Shown: positions 1-5,233 of the stretch, piece after piece
Numbering within the stretch: the first letter of the stretch is position 1
Layout of the letters: every line of letters begins with the position of its first letter
Source of the DNA: Thermus kawarayensis JCM 12314
GTDB taxonomy: Bacteria; Deinococcota; Deinococci; Deinococcales; Thermaceae
Reading direction: 5' to 3'
DNA length: 5,441 nt
NCBI GenBank assembly: GCA_001311545.1
Contig: BBBL01000120.1
Location: forward strand, 1-5,441
Position numbers and translations under genes: made by a program
The notes under the pieces: generated by a model
Database searches by the model: none
Told to the model about the DNA's origin: nothing
What the model saw: only the letters and a program-made list of their open reading frames with translations

Positions 1-125
1 GGGGAGGCCCTGGCCTGGTCTACCACCGGGGGCGGGGCCTGGAGGAGGCCCTGGCCCAGCTCAAGGCGGCCTACGCCCTGGGGCCCGAGGCCCGGCCCGC
101 CCCCTTGATCCTGGAGGTGGTCTAA
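1..125 (+). CDS. 3' end of an unidentified protein (partial)
   Basis: An open frame enters from the left edge (codons begin at position 3) and ends at TAA 123-125. The visible tail is about 40 residues. It reads as a helix rich in Leu, Ala and Glu (around LEEALAQLKAAYALG) followed by a short hydrophobic strand ending in LILEVV. Codon use matches the rest of the window, so I take it as real coding sequence. I do not recognise the family from this tail. I considered RecJ but the ending does not fit what I remember of Thermus RecJ. A hairpin just after the stop may terminate it, and the next gene appears to have its own promoter. Confidence 0.6.
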   Translation, partial: GGPGLVYHRGRGLEEALAQLKAAYALGPEARPAPLILEVV

Positions 126-129
126 AGGC

Positions 130-150
130 CTCGGGGTTGGCCCCGGGCTT
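130..150 (+). terminator. Possible terminator hairpin after the first gene
   Basis: Positions 130-136 can pair with 141-147 (core CGGGG / CCCCG, extended by a T-G wobble and a C-G pair) around a TTGG loop, 5 nt after the stop codon. Only CTT follows, so the T-tract is poor. The loop and the 3' arm's first bases coincide with the proposed -35 element of the next gene. It could be a terminator, a regulatory structure, or chance in GC-rich DNA. Confidence 0.3.
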
Positions 151-165
151 CCCGGGTGGTATACT
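137..165 (+). promoter_or_regulatory. Promoter of the M23 peptidase gene (leaderless start)
   Basis: A -35-like TTGGCC (137-142) and a -10 TATACT (160-165) are separated by exactly 17 bases, a sigma-A (sigma-70-type) layout. Transcription would start about 7-8 bases after the -10, at the ATG at 174, so the mRNA would have no leader. There is no Shine-Dalgarno sequence before that ATG, which fits. Leaderless genes are common in the Deinococcus-Thermus group. TATACT is striking in such GC-rich DNA. The spacer holds two copies of the palindrome CCCGGG (142-147, 151-156). Confidence 0.6.
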
Positions 166-173
166 CCCCCCCG

Positions 174-1061
174 ATGAAAAGGAAGCGGCCTGCCCGGTAC
201 ACCCTCCTCCTGGCCAAAAGCGGCGGGGGAAGCCGGGCCTGGACTGCCGGGCTGGGCGCTTTTGGCCCTCCTGGCGGCCCTACTCCTCTGGAGCGGGGCC
301 AACCTCTACCTCTGGCACCGGGCCCGGGAGGTCCGGGCCCTGGAGGCCAGGCTCCACGCCCTTTCCCAGGAGGCCAGGCGCCTCTCCTTGGCCCTCGAGG
401 CCGAGCGGGCCAAGAACGGGGCCCTTTCCCAGGAGGCGGAGCGGACCAAAAGGGAGCTGGAGGCCCTCAAGAAGGCCATAGAGGAGCTCCGCCGCCGGGC
501 GGGGCTTTCCCCCATCAACGCCACCCCCGTCCGCTACCGGGAGGGGGCCAAAGGGGGCGGGGCCATGGCGGCCTGGACCGAGGTGGAGGCCACCCTCCTG
601 GACCTGAAGAACCAGCTCGCCGAAGTGACCCCCGCCCTGGAGCGCACCCTGGAGATAGAAGAGAGCCTTCCCCTGGGGCTTCCCCTCCGGGGGCACCGGG
701 GGGTGACCTCCTTCTTCGGGGTGCGCAAAAACCCCTTCGGCCCCGGGTGGGAATTCCACGACGGCCTGGACTTCTCCGCTCTCTACGGCGCCCCGGTCTA
801 CGCCACGGGAAGCGGGGTGGTGGCCCGGGTGGGGTGGATGGGGCCTACGGCCTGGCGGTGCTTCTGGACCACGCCCAGGGCTACCAGACCCTTTACGGCC
901 ACCTCTCCCGCGCCGCCGTGCGCCCCGGCCAGAGGGTGGAGCGGGGCCAGGTCCTGGGCTACGTGGGCTCCACGGGCCGCTCCACCGGTCCCCACCTCCA
1001 CTACTCCGTCTACCGGCAGGGGGTGGCGGTGGACCCCCGCCCCTACCTGGCCACCCGATAG
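174..1061 (+). CDS. Membrane-anchored M23 (LytM-type) metallopeptidase, coiled-coil; two frame breaks
   Basis: Zinc-dependent endopeptidase predicted to cut peptide cross-links of peptidoglycan from the periplasmic face. The start is ATG 174 (MKRKRPARYTLLLAKSG), 8 bases after a -10. The frame breaks somewhere in 213-245, plausibly one extra G in the run 225-229, and a transmembrane helix follows (about residues 24-47). Residues about 50-110 form a charged heptad-like coiled coil. The M23 domain follows: HDGLD gives H195 and D199 (codons 757 and 769), then YGHLS with H243 (codon 900) and HLHY with H274 and H276 (codons 993 and 999). A second break lies at 840-843 (one G missing), turning GWMG into the usual GWMGAYGLAVLLDH. 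Corrected length is about 295 residues and all metal and catalytic positions are present. The stop is TAG 1059-1061. The bactofilin gene follows directly, a known genetic pairing. Family assignment is firm; the exact substrate bond is inference. Confidence 0.88.
   Translation: MKRKRPARYTLLLAKSGGGSRAWTAGLGAFGPPGGPTPLERGQPLPLAPGPGGPGPGGQAPRPFPGGQAPLLGPRGRAGQERGPFPGGGADQKGAGGPQEGHRGAPPPGGAFPHQRHPRPLPGGGQRGRGHGGLDRGGGHPPGPEEPARRSDPRPGAHPGDRREPSPGASPPGAPGGDLLLRGAQKPLRPRVGIPRRPGLLRSLRRPGLRHGKRGGGPGGVDGAYGLAVLLDHAQGYQTLYGHLSRAAVRPGQRVERGQVLGYVGSTGRSTGPHLHYSVYRQGVAVDPRPYLATR
393..402 (+). repeat. Dispersed 10-base motif CCTCGAGGCC (first of five copies)
   Basis: Identical copies lie at 393-402, 1414-1423, 2365-2374, 4152-4161 and 4756-4765. 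The core CCTCGAGG is an 8-base palindrome containing TCGA. All five are in the same phase, reading (NN)C CTC GAG GCC and encoding Leu-Glu-Ala, in five different genes. By my scan these are the only five TCGA sites in the window. It may be a codon-context habit, an iterated palindrome, or the trace of a restriction-modification system. Confidence 0.6.
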
Positions 1062-1064
1062 AAT
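1059..1064 (+). promoter_or_regulatory. -10-like element before the bactofilin gene
   Basis: TAGAAT overlaps the peptidase stop codon and lies 7 bases before ATG 1072, the same geometry as the TATACT-ATG arrangement at 160-174. No -35 match is visible about 17 bases upstream, and no Shine-Dalgarno sequence precedes the ATG. It may allow leaderless transcription of bactofilin on its own, in addition to read-through from upstream. The TA comes from a stop codon, so chance is a real alternative. Confidence 0.35.
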
Positions 1065-1071
1065 GGGGCGC

Positions 1072-1438
1072 ATGCTGAGGCGCAAGCAAGCCGAGGCCTT
1101 GACCTACCTGGCCCCGACACCGAGGTCCTGGGAGACCTCAAGGCCAGGGGCCAGGTGCGCATAGACGGGAGGGTGCAGGGCTCGGTCCTGGTGGAGGGGG
1201 AGCTGGAGGTGGGCCCCACGGGCCGGGGTGGAGGGGGCCAAGGGTGGAGGCCAAGGCGGTCCACATCCACGGCGAGGTGCGGGCGGACCTGGTGGCGGAG
1301 AAGGTCTCCCTGTCCAAAACCGCCCGCTTCACCGGGACCCTCCGGGCCCAGGCCCTGGACGTGGAAGCCGGGGCGGTCTTCGTGGGGCAGAGCGTGGCCG
1401 GGGAGCACAAGGCCCTCGAGGCCCCCAAGGAGGCGTGA
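1072..1438 (+). CDS. Bactofilin (polymer-forming cytoskeletal protein); three frame breaks
   Basis: Bactofilins are small right-handed beta-helix proteins that polymerise without nucleotide, bind the membrane, and position cell-wall enzymes. I recognise the start (MLRRKQAEALTYL) and core segments (VRIDGRVQGSVLVEGELEVG, KAVHIHGEVRADLVAEKVSL, TARFTGTL, AGAVFVGQSV) as close to the bactofilin of Thermus thermophilus. The short repeating beta rungs with G and V are plain. Frame changes are needed at 1109-1115 (one base missing), 1225-1228 (one G extra) and 1242-1244 (one G extra). With these corrected the protein is about 121 residues, close to the length I recall for the Thermus protein. An in-frame ATG at 1063 also exists, but 1072 fits the known N-terminus. 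The stop TGA (1436-1438) overlaps the accD ATG by one base. Its neighbour, the M23 peptidase, is the typical bactofilin partner. Confidence 0.88.
1427..1433 (+). promoter_or_regulatory. Shine-Dalgarno site for accD
   Basis: AAGGAGG sits 4 bases before ATG 1438, inside the last codons of bactofilin. It is a near-perfect anti-SD match and fixes the accD start. Together with the one-base stop/start overlap it points to coupled translation from the same transcript. Confidence 0.75.
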
Positions 1439-2295
1439 TGGCCCTGGAAAGGCTCTTTAGGAGAAAGCGGCCCCAAGGGGAAGGGCGGGACGTTCCCGAG
1501 CTCTGGACCCGGTGCGAGGCCTGCGGGGCCCAGCTCTACAAGAAGGAGCTTCGGGAAAACCTCTACGTCTGCCCCAAGTGCGGCCACCACCACCGCATGC
1601 CCGCCCGGGAACGGGTGGAGATGCTGGCCGACCCCGGCACCTTCCAGGAGACCACGGGGCTTCGGCCCCTGGACCCCTTGGGCTTCGTGGACACCAAGCC
1701 CTATGGGGAAAGGCTTAAGGCCTACCAGGAGGAGACGGGCAGGCCCGACGCCATCCTGGGGGGCACCTGCCGGATCGGGGGGGTGCCCTCGGTCCTCCTG
1801 GTGATGGACTACGCCTTCGCCGGGGGCTCCATGGGGAGCGTGGTGGGGGAGGAGATCGCCCGGGGGGGCGGAGAGGGCGGCGGAGGAGGGGCGGGCCCTG
1901 GTCATCGTGGCCGCCTCGGGAGGGGCGAGGATGCAGGAGGCCGCCCTTTCCCTCATGCAGATGGCCAAGACGGTGATGAGCCTGGACCTCCTTTGGGCCA
2001 GACGCCTGCCCTACGTTTCCATCCTCACCGACCCCACCACCGGGGGGGTGACGGCGAGCTTCGCCGCCCTGGCCGACGTGATCTTCGCCGAGCCCGGGGC
2101 CCTGATCGCTTCGCCGGTCCTAGGGTCATCCGCCAGACCATCCGGCAGGAGCTCCCCGAGGGCTTCCAGCGCTCGGAGTTCCTCCTGAAGCACGGCATGG
2201 TGGACCGGGTTACCCACCGCAGGAAGCTCAGGGACGAGCTGGTTCGGGTGCTCCGGCACCTGCACCCGGGAGTGGCCTATGCCCCTGGAGTTTGA
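1438..2295 (+). CDS. accD: Acetyl-CoA carboxylase carboxyltransferase subunit beta; two frame breaks
   Basis: Beta subunit of the carboxyltransferase, which with AccA moves the carboxyl group from carboxybiotin (on AccB) to acetyl-CoA, giving malonyl-CoA for fatty-acid synthesis in the cytoplasm. A four-cysteine zinc ribbon is intact (C26, C29, C45, C48). The crotonase-fold active region shows GGSMGS (residues 129-134), SGGARMQ (160-166), TDPTTGG (197-203) and [13 protein letters not shown] near the end. The frame breaks in 1862-1868 (seven Gs; six restores the frame) and again near 2108 (one G missing, restoring ALIGFAGPR). Corrected length is about 285 residues, normal for a bacterial AccD. 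The start is fixed by AAGGAGG and the bactofilin stop overlap. The last 17 bases overlap accA. As accA is intact and this enzyme is normally essential, true inactivation is unlikely. Confidence 0.93.
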   Translation: MALERLFRRKRPQGEGRDVPELWTRCEACGAQLYKKELRENLYVCPKCGHHHRMPARERVEMLADPGTFQETTGLRPLDPLGFVDTKPYGERLKAYQEETGRPDAILGGTCRIGGVPSVLLVMDYAFAGGSMGSVVGEEIARGGGEGGGGGAGPGHRGRLGRGEDAGGRPFPHADGQDGDEPGPPLGQTPALRFHPHRPHHRGGDGELRRPGRRDLRRARGPDRFAGPRVIRQTIRQELPEGFQRSEFLLKHGMVDRVTHRRKLRDELVRVLRHLHPGVAYAPGV

Positions 2296-3229
2296 AAAGC
2301 CCATCCTGGAGCTGGAAAAGCGCATCCAAGAGCTAAAGGAGACGGCCCAGGCCACGGGGGTGGACCTCGAGGCCGAGATCCGCCTCCTGGAAGAGCGCCT
2401 GGACCGGCTCAAGAAGGAAACCTACGGGAACCTCACCCCCTGGCAGCGGGTCCAGCTCGCCCGCGCTCCCGGAAGGCCCACCACCCTGGACGTCCTGGAG
2501 AGGGCCTTCCAGGACTTCATAGAGCTCCACGGGGACCGGGCCTTCGCCGACGACCCCGCCATGGTGGGGGGGCTCGCCTACCTGGAGGGGCAGAAGGTGG
2601 TGGTGGTGGGGCATCAGAAGGGGCGGGACACCAAGGAGAACCTCCAGCGCAACTTCGGCATGCCCCACCCCGAGGGGTACCGCAAGGCCATGCGCCTCAT
2701 GGACCTGGCGGACCGCTTCGGCTACCCCTTCCTCAGCTTCATTGACACCCCGGGGGCCTATCCCGGGGTCTCCGCCGAGGAAAGGGGGCAGGCCTGGGTC
2801 ATCGCCCAGAGCCTCCAGCGCATGAGCCGCCTTAGGGTCCCCGCCATCGCCCTCATCCTGGGGGAGGGGGGAAGCGGCGGGGCCTTGGCCATCGCCGTGG
2901 CCAACCGGGTCCTCATCCTGGAGAACGCCTGGTACTCGGTCATCAGCCCGGAGTCCTGCGCCGCCATCCTCTGGCGGGACGCCAAGGAGGCCCCCAAGGC
3001 CGCCGAGGCCCTGAAGCTCACCGCCCAGGACCTGCTGGCCCAGGGGGTGGTGGACGCCATCGTCCCCGAGCCCGAGGGCGGGGCCCACAAGGACCCGGAG
3101 GGGGCCATCCGGAACATCAAGGAGGCCCTCCTCCAGACCCTGGAGGAGCTCAAGGGGCTTTCCCCGGAGGAGCTTTACCAGGACCGCTACCGCCGCTTCC
3201 GCGCCCTTGGGGCCTACGCCGAGCCTTAA
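2279..3229 (+). CDS. accA: Acetyl-CoA carboxylase carboxyltransferase subunit alpha
   Basis: Alpha subunit of the acetyl-CoA carboxylase carboxyltransferase; it pairs with AccD in an alpha2beta2 complex and supplies the carboxybiotin side of the active site. The frame is intact, 316 residues, the usual AccA length. Residues about 5-50 form the charged N-terminal helices typical of AccA ([17 protein letters not shown]). Then come RPTTLDVLERAFQDFIELHGDRAFADD-type sequence, GHQKGRDTKENLQRNFGMPHP, FIDTPGAYPG, the oxyanion-type loop GEGGSGG (195-201) and SPESCAAILWRD (from 223), all family hallmarks. The ATG lies inside the 3' end of accD with a weak GGGAG (2268-2272), so translation is probably coupled to accD. 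In many bacteria accA and accD are apart; here they are adjacent in the order D-A. A weak hairpin after the stop likely ends the unit. Confidence 0.97.
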   Translation: MPLEFEKPILELEKRIQELKETAQATGVDLEAEIRLLEERLDRLKKETYGNLTPWQRVQLARAPGRPTTLDVLERAFQDFIELHGDRAFADDPAMVGGLAYLEGQKVVVVGHQKGRDTKENLQRNFGMPHPEGYRKAMRLMDLADRFGYPFLSFIDTPGAYPGVSAEERGQAWVIAQSLQRMSRLRVPAIALILGEGGSGGALAIAVANRVLILENAWYSVISPESCAAILWRDAKEAPKAAEALKLTAQDLLAQGVVDAIVPEPEGGAHKDPEGAIRNIKEALLQTLEELKGLSPEELYQDRYRRFRALGAYAEP

Positions 3230-3246
3230 GAGGCCTTGGCCTTTTT
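3228..3246 (+). terminator. Weak intrinsic terminator after accA
   Basis: AAGAGGC (3228-3234) pairs with GCCTTTT (3239-3245) around a CTTG loop, with one G-T wobble, and the arm runs into five Ts (3242-3246). It starts on the accA stop codon. The stem is short and partly A-T, weak for a thermophile, so some read-through into the next gene is likely. Confidence 0.4.
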
Positions 3247-3284
3247 CCCTCAGGGTTTTCACACCTTGGGCTTAGCCTGAAGGC

Positions 3285-3292
3285 GGAGGTGA
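3285..3292 (+). promoter_or_regulatory. Shine-Dalgarno site for the DUF4384-PEGA gene
   Basis: GGAGGTGA, a full match to the 16S anti-SD, lies 5 bases before ATG 3298. It decides the start: the in-frame GTG at 3289 is inside the SD itself. Unlike most other starts in this window, this gene has a real leader. I found no convincing -35/-10 pair in 3247-3284; TAGCCT (3273-3278) is the only -10-like word and lacks a matching -35. Confidence 0.8.
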
Positions 3293-3297
3293 GGGAG

Positions 3298-4479
3298 ATG
3301 CGGAAACTCCTCGTGGCGGCTTTGGGCCTGGGCCTCACCCTGGCCCAGCAGCTCAGCCCTCAGGGAATCATCGTCAACCCGGTACCCACGGACCTAAAGG
3401 TGAGGGTCTGGGTGGACAAGGACCCCGGCAAGTGGGGAGGCGCTGTCTACCAACCGGGTGAGCCCATCTTCATCTACGTGAACGTCAACCGAGACGCCTA
3501 CGTCTATCTCTTCAACATCAACGCCGATGGCCGCATAGACCCCATCCTGCCCAACGCCTACGAGCGGGACAACTTCCTTCGGGCGGGGGAGACCCGCCGC
3601 TTCCCCCCGGAAGGGGCCCGCTACCGCTACACCGTGACCGGACCCGAGGGGGAGGACCGGATCCTGGCCGTGGCCAGCCGGCGCCCCCTCTCCCTGGGGG
3701 AGATCCTGGACGTGGAGGGGAACCGGGTGCGGGTCCAGGGGGCGGAGGGCCTGGCCCGGGCCCTCTCCATCGTGATAGAGCCCGTGCCGGATAAGGACTG
3801 GGTCACGGACGTGGCCCGGTACTTCGTGGGCCGCGTGGCGCCGCCGGCCGCGGCCACCTTGGTGGTGGACTCCAGGCCCCAAGGGGCGGAGGTCTACCTG
3901 GACGGCCGCCTCCAGGGCCGCACCCCCCTGGCCCTTTCCGTGAACCCAGGGCGGCACGAGGTGGAGGTCAGGCTCGCCGGCTACCAACCTTACCGGGCCA
4001 CGGTGAACCCCAGACCGGGGGAGCGGGTGCAGCTTTTCGCCCAGCTTTCCCCCGAGCCTCGGCAGGGGACCTTAAGCGTGGCCTCCACCCCATCCGGGGC
4101 CGAGGTGTACGTGGACGGGCGCTTCCTGGGGCGGGCCCCCCTTAGGGTGAGCCTCGAGGCCGGGCTGCACGAGGTGCGGGTGGTGGCCCCGGGCCACGCC
4201 GAGTACCGGGCCCAGGTGGAGGTGCGCCCCGGGGAGAGCGTGCGCCTTTACGTGGAGCTCGTCCCGGTGCGGGCGGTGTTGGAACTTTACCTGAACGTGG
4301 AGGCCCGGGTCTTCCTGGACGGGGAGGAGGTGGGGGTGGCCAAGGGGGGTTACCTCCGCCTGGAGGTGCCCTTGGGCGAGCACGAGCTCACCCTGGTGGC
4401 CAAGGGCTACCGCACCCTGGTGCAGACGGTGCGGGTGAGCGGAAGCCAGACCCTCCGCTTCACCTTGAGGCCCCTTTAA
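3298..4479 (+). CDS. Secreted DUF4384 protein with three C-terminal PEGA repeats
   Basis: An intact 393-residue frame. Residues 1-16 look like a Sec signal peptide (MRKLLVAALGLGLTLA, cleavage likely before QQ), with no lipobox cysteine, so the product is probably exported to the periplasm or cell surface. Residues about 35-165 match DUF4384: YQPGEPIFIYVNVNRDAYVY, LFNINADGRIDPILPN, and the DNFLRAGE turn, as I recall the family. Three PEGA-type beta modules follow at about 187-251, 257-322 and 327-393. The first two carry the core pattern GAEVYxDGRxxGRxPLxxSxxxGxHEVxV; the third is diverged (ARVFLDGEEVG, GEHELTLVAKGY). PEGA modules are common in bacterial envelope proteins and may bind other surface components; no enzyme motif is visible. 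It has its own strong SD and is closed by a strong hairpin, so it is likely a separate or semi-separate unit from acc. Domain calls are from motif recognition only. Confidence 0.85.
   Translation: MRKLLVAALGLGLTLAQQLSPQGIIVNPVPTDLKVRVWVDKDPGKWGGAVYQPGEPIFIYVNVNRDAYVYLFNINADGRIDPILPNAYERDNFLRAGETRRFPPEGARYRYTVTGPEGEDRILAVASRRPLSLGEILDVEGNRVRVQGAEGLARALSIVIEPVPDKDWVTDVARYFVGRVAPPAAATLVVDSRPQGAEVYLDGRLQGRTPLALSVNPGRHEVEVRLAGYQPYRATVNPRPGERVQLFAQLSPEPRQGTLSVASTPSGAEVYVDGRFLGRAPLRVSLEAGLHEVRVVAPGHAEYRAQVEVRPGESVRLYVELVPVRAVLELYLNVEARVFLDGEEVGVAKGGYLRLEVPLGEHELTLVAKGYRTLVQTVRVSGSQTLRFTLRPL
3856..4476 (+). repeat. Three tandem PEGA-module repeats within the coding sequence
   Basis: Units at about 3856-4050, 4066-4263 and 4276-4476, each 65-67 codons. 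Units 1 and 2 are clearly similar at protein level (PQGAEVYLDGRLQGRTPL versus PSGAEVYVDGRFLGRAPL) but not identical at DNA level, so the duplication is old. Unit 3 keeps the DGE turn and the GxHELTLVAKGY segment but has lost the GAEVY core. Confidence 0.75.
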
Positions 4480-4485
4480 GGCTCT

Positions 4486-4523
4486 AGGGGCACCCTGCCC
4501 CGGCCGGGGCGGGGTGCCCCTTT
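4486..4523 (+). terminator. Strong nested-hairpin terminator after the PEGA gene
   Basis: AGGGGCACCC (4486-4495) pairs perfectly with GGGTGCCCCT (4512-4521). Between them a second perfect palindrome, GCCCCGGCCGGGGC (4497-4510), continues the stem with single unpaired bases (T4496, G4511) at the junction. A short TTT follows (4521-4523). It begins 7 bases after the stop codon. This is the clearest termination signal in the window and separates the PEGA gene from the nucleotidyltransferase gene. Confidence 0.8.
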
Positions 4524-4527
4524 CCGG

Positions 4528-4533
4528 TAGGAT
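4528..4533 (+). promoter_or_regulatory. -10-like element for the MobA-like gene (leaderless start)
   Basis: TAGGAT is followed by exactly 7 bases and then ATG 4541, again the leaderless geometry seen upstream. No SD precedes the ATG. The expected -35 position (around 4505-4510) lies inside the terminator hairpin and has no TTG-like match, so the promoter is supported by the -10 spacing alone. Confidence 0.4.
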
Positions 4534-4540
4534 GGGTGGG

Positions 4541-5229
4541 ATGGAGGCCATCGTCTTGGCCGGGGGCGAGGAGCCTGGGCAAGGAAGTACGGGGTGAGGA
4601 ACAAGGCCCTGGTGCCCTACCGGGGAAGGCCCATGGCGGAATGGTCCTGGAGGCCCTGGAGGAGGCGGGGCTTGCGGTGATCTACGTGGGGAGAACCCGG
4701 GGCTTTCCCCCCCTCCCCGGCTTACCCTCCCCGACCGGGGGAGCCTCCTCGGCAACCTCGAGGCCGCCCTGGACCACGTGGCGGGGAAGGTCCTGGTGGC
4801 CACCGCCGACATCCCCCACCTGAGGGCGGAAGCGGTGCGCTTCGTGCTGGAAAACGCCCCGGAGGCGGCCCTGGTCTACCCCATCGTGCCCAAGGAGCGA
4901 GTGGAGGCCCGCTTTCCCGGGAACCGCCGCACCTACGCCCGCCTGAGGGAAGGCACCTTCACCGGGGGAACCTCCTCCTCCTGGACAAGGCCCTCTTTTT
5001 CCAGGCCCTGCCCCTGGCCAAGGAGGTGGTGGCCCTCCGGAAGAGGCCCCTGGCCCTGGCCCGGCGCATCGGCTGGGACATCCTCCTGAAGCTCCTCTTG
5101 GGGCGGCTTTCCCTAGGGGACCTGGAGGCGCGGGCCAGGCGCCTTTTGGGGGTGGAGGCCAGGGCCCTCCCCACCCCCTACCCCGAGGTGGGGGTGGACG
5201 TGGACCGGGAGGAGGACCTGGTAAGCTAA
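4541..5229 (+). CDS. MobA-like NTP transferase family protein; four frame breaks
   Basis: GT-A-fold nucleotidyltransferase of the MobA-like class, which joins a nucleotide from NTP to a phosphorylated acceptor. The N-terminus carries the nucleotide-binding signature MEAIVLAGG, then KYGVRNKALVPYRGRPM with the expected lysine (K22 after correction). Further hallmarks are VATADIPHL (metal-binding D91), TGGN (142-145) and a C-terminal DVDREEDL. Four single-base losses break the frame: near 4573, near 4643, in the C run 4715-4718 and in the G run 4964-4968. Corrected length is about 230 residues. ATG 4541 is chosen because it starts directly on the beta-strand motif and lies 7 bases from a -10; an in-frame ATG at 4532 sits inside that -10. 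The acceptor is unknown: molybdopterin, cobinamide and sugar-phosphate versions share these motifs, and no cofactor gene is adjacent. The next gene starts 4 bases after the stop. Confidence 0.8.
5222..5227 (+). promoter_or_regulatory. Weak -10-like word before the last gene
   Basis: TAAGCT lies 6 bases before ATG 5234 and fits TANNNT, but it is built partly from the stop codon region of the previous gene and no -35 or SD is seen. With only a 4-base gap between genes, co-transcription with the nucleotidyltransferase is as likely. Confidence 0.2.
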
Positions 5230-5233
5230 GCCC

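Noticed and set aside
1..125. Assignment of the left-edge fragment to RecJ
   Set aside because: The tail does not match the RecJ ending I recall for Thermus; too short to name.
262..264. TTG 262 as the start of the peptidase
   Set aside because: It lies inside the transmembrane helix; the ATG at 174 has a promoter at leaderless spacing and the basic N-terminus typical of the family.
280..1089. Long minus-strand open frame opposite the peptidase, rich in Gly and Pro
   Set aside because: Low-complexity composition typical of an antisense shadow; the + strand carries the M23 motifs.
1138..1968. Minus-strand open frame across bactofilin and accD
   Set aside because: No recognisable domain; it lies opposite two well-identified genes.
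840..2110. Programmed ribosomal frameshifting or transcriptional slippage as explanation for the broken genes
   Set aside because: Breaks are many, in both directions, in short G/C runs without slippery heptamers or common design, and hit unrelated genes. Known Thermus slippage uses a long A run, which is absent.
1228..2295. A single long + frame joining part of bactofilin to the accD ends
   Set aside because: The frame only stays open because indels remove stops; its first 70 residues are out-of-frame bactofilin and the middle of accD is in another frame.
2333..3262. Long minus-strand open frame opposite accA
   Set aside because: It mirrors accA codons in GC-rich DNA, has no family motif, and accA on the + strand is unmistakable.
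3289..3291. GTG 3289 as the start of the PEGA protein
   Set aside because: It is part of the GGAGGTGA ribosome-binding site, which points to ATG 3298 and a clean signal peptide.
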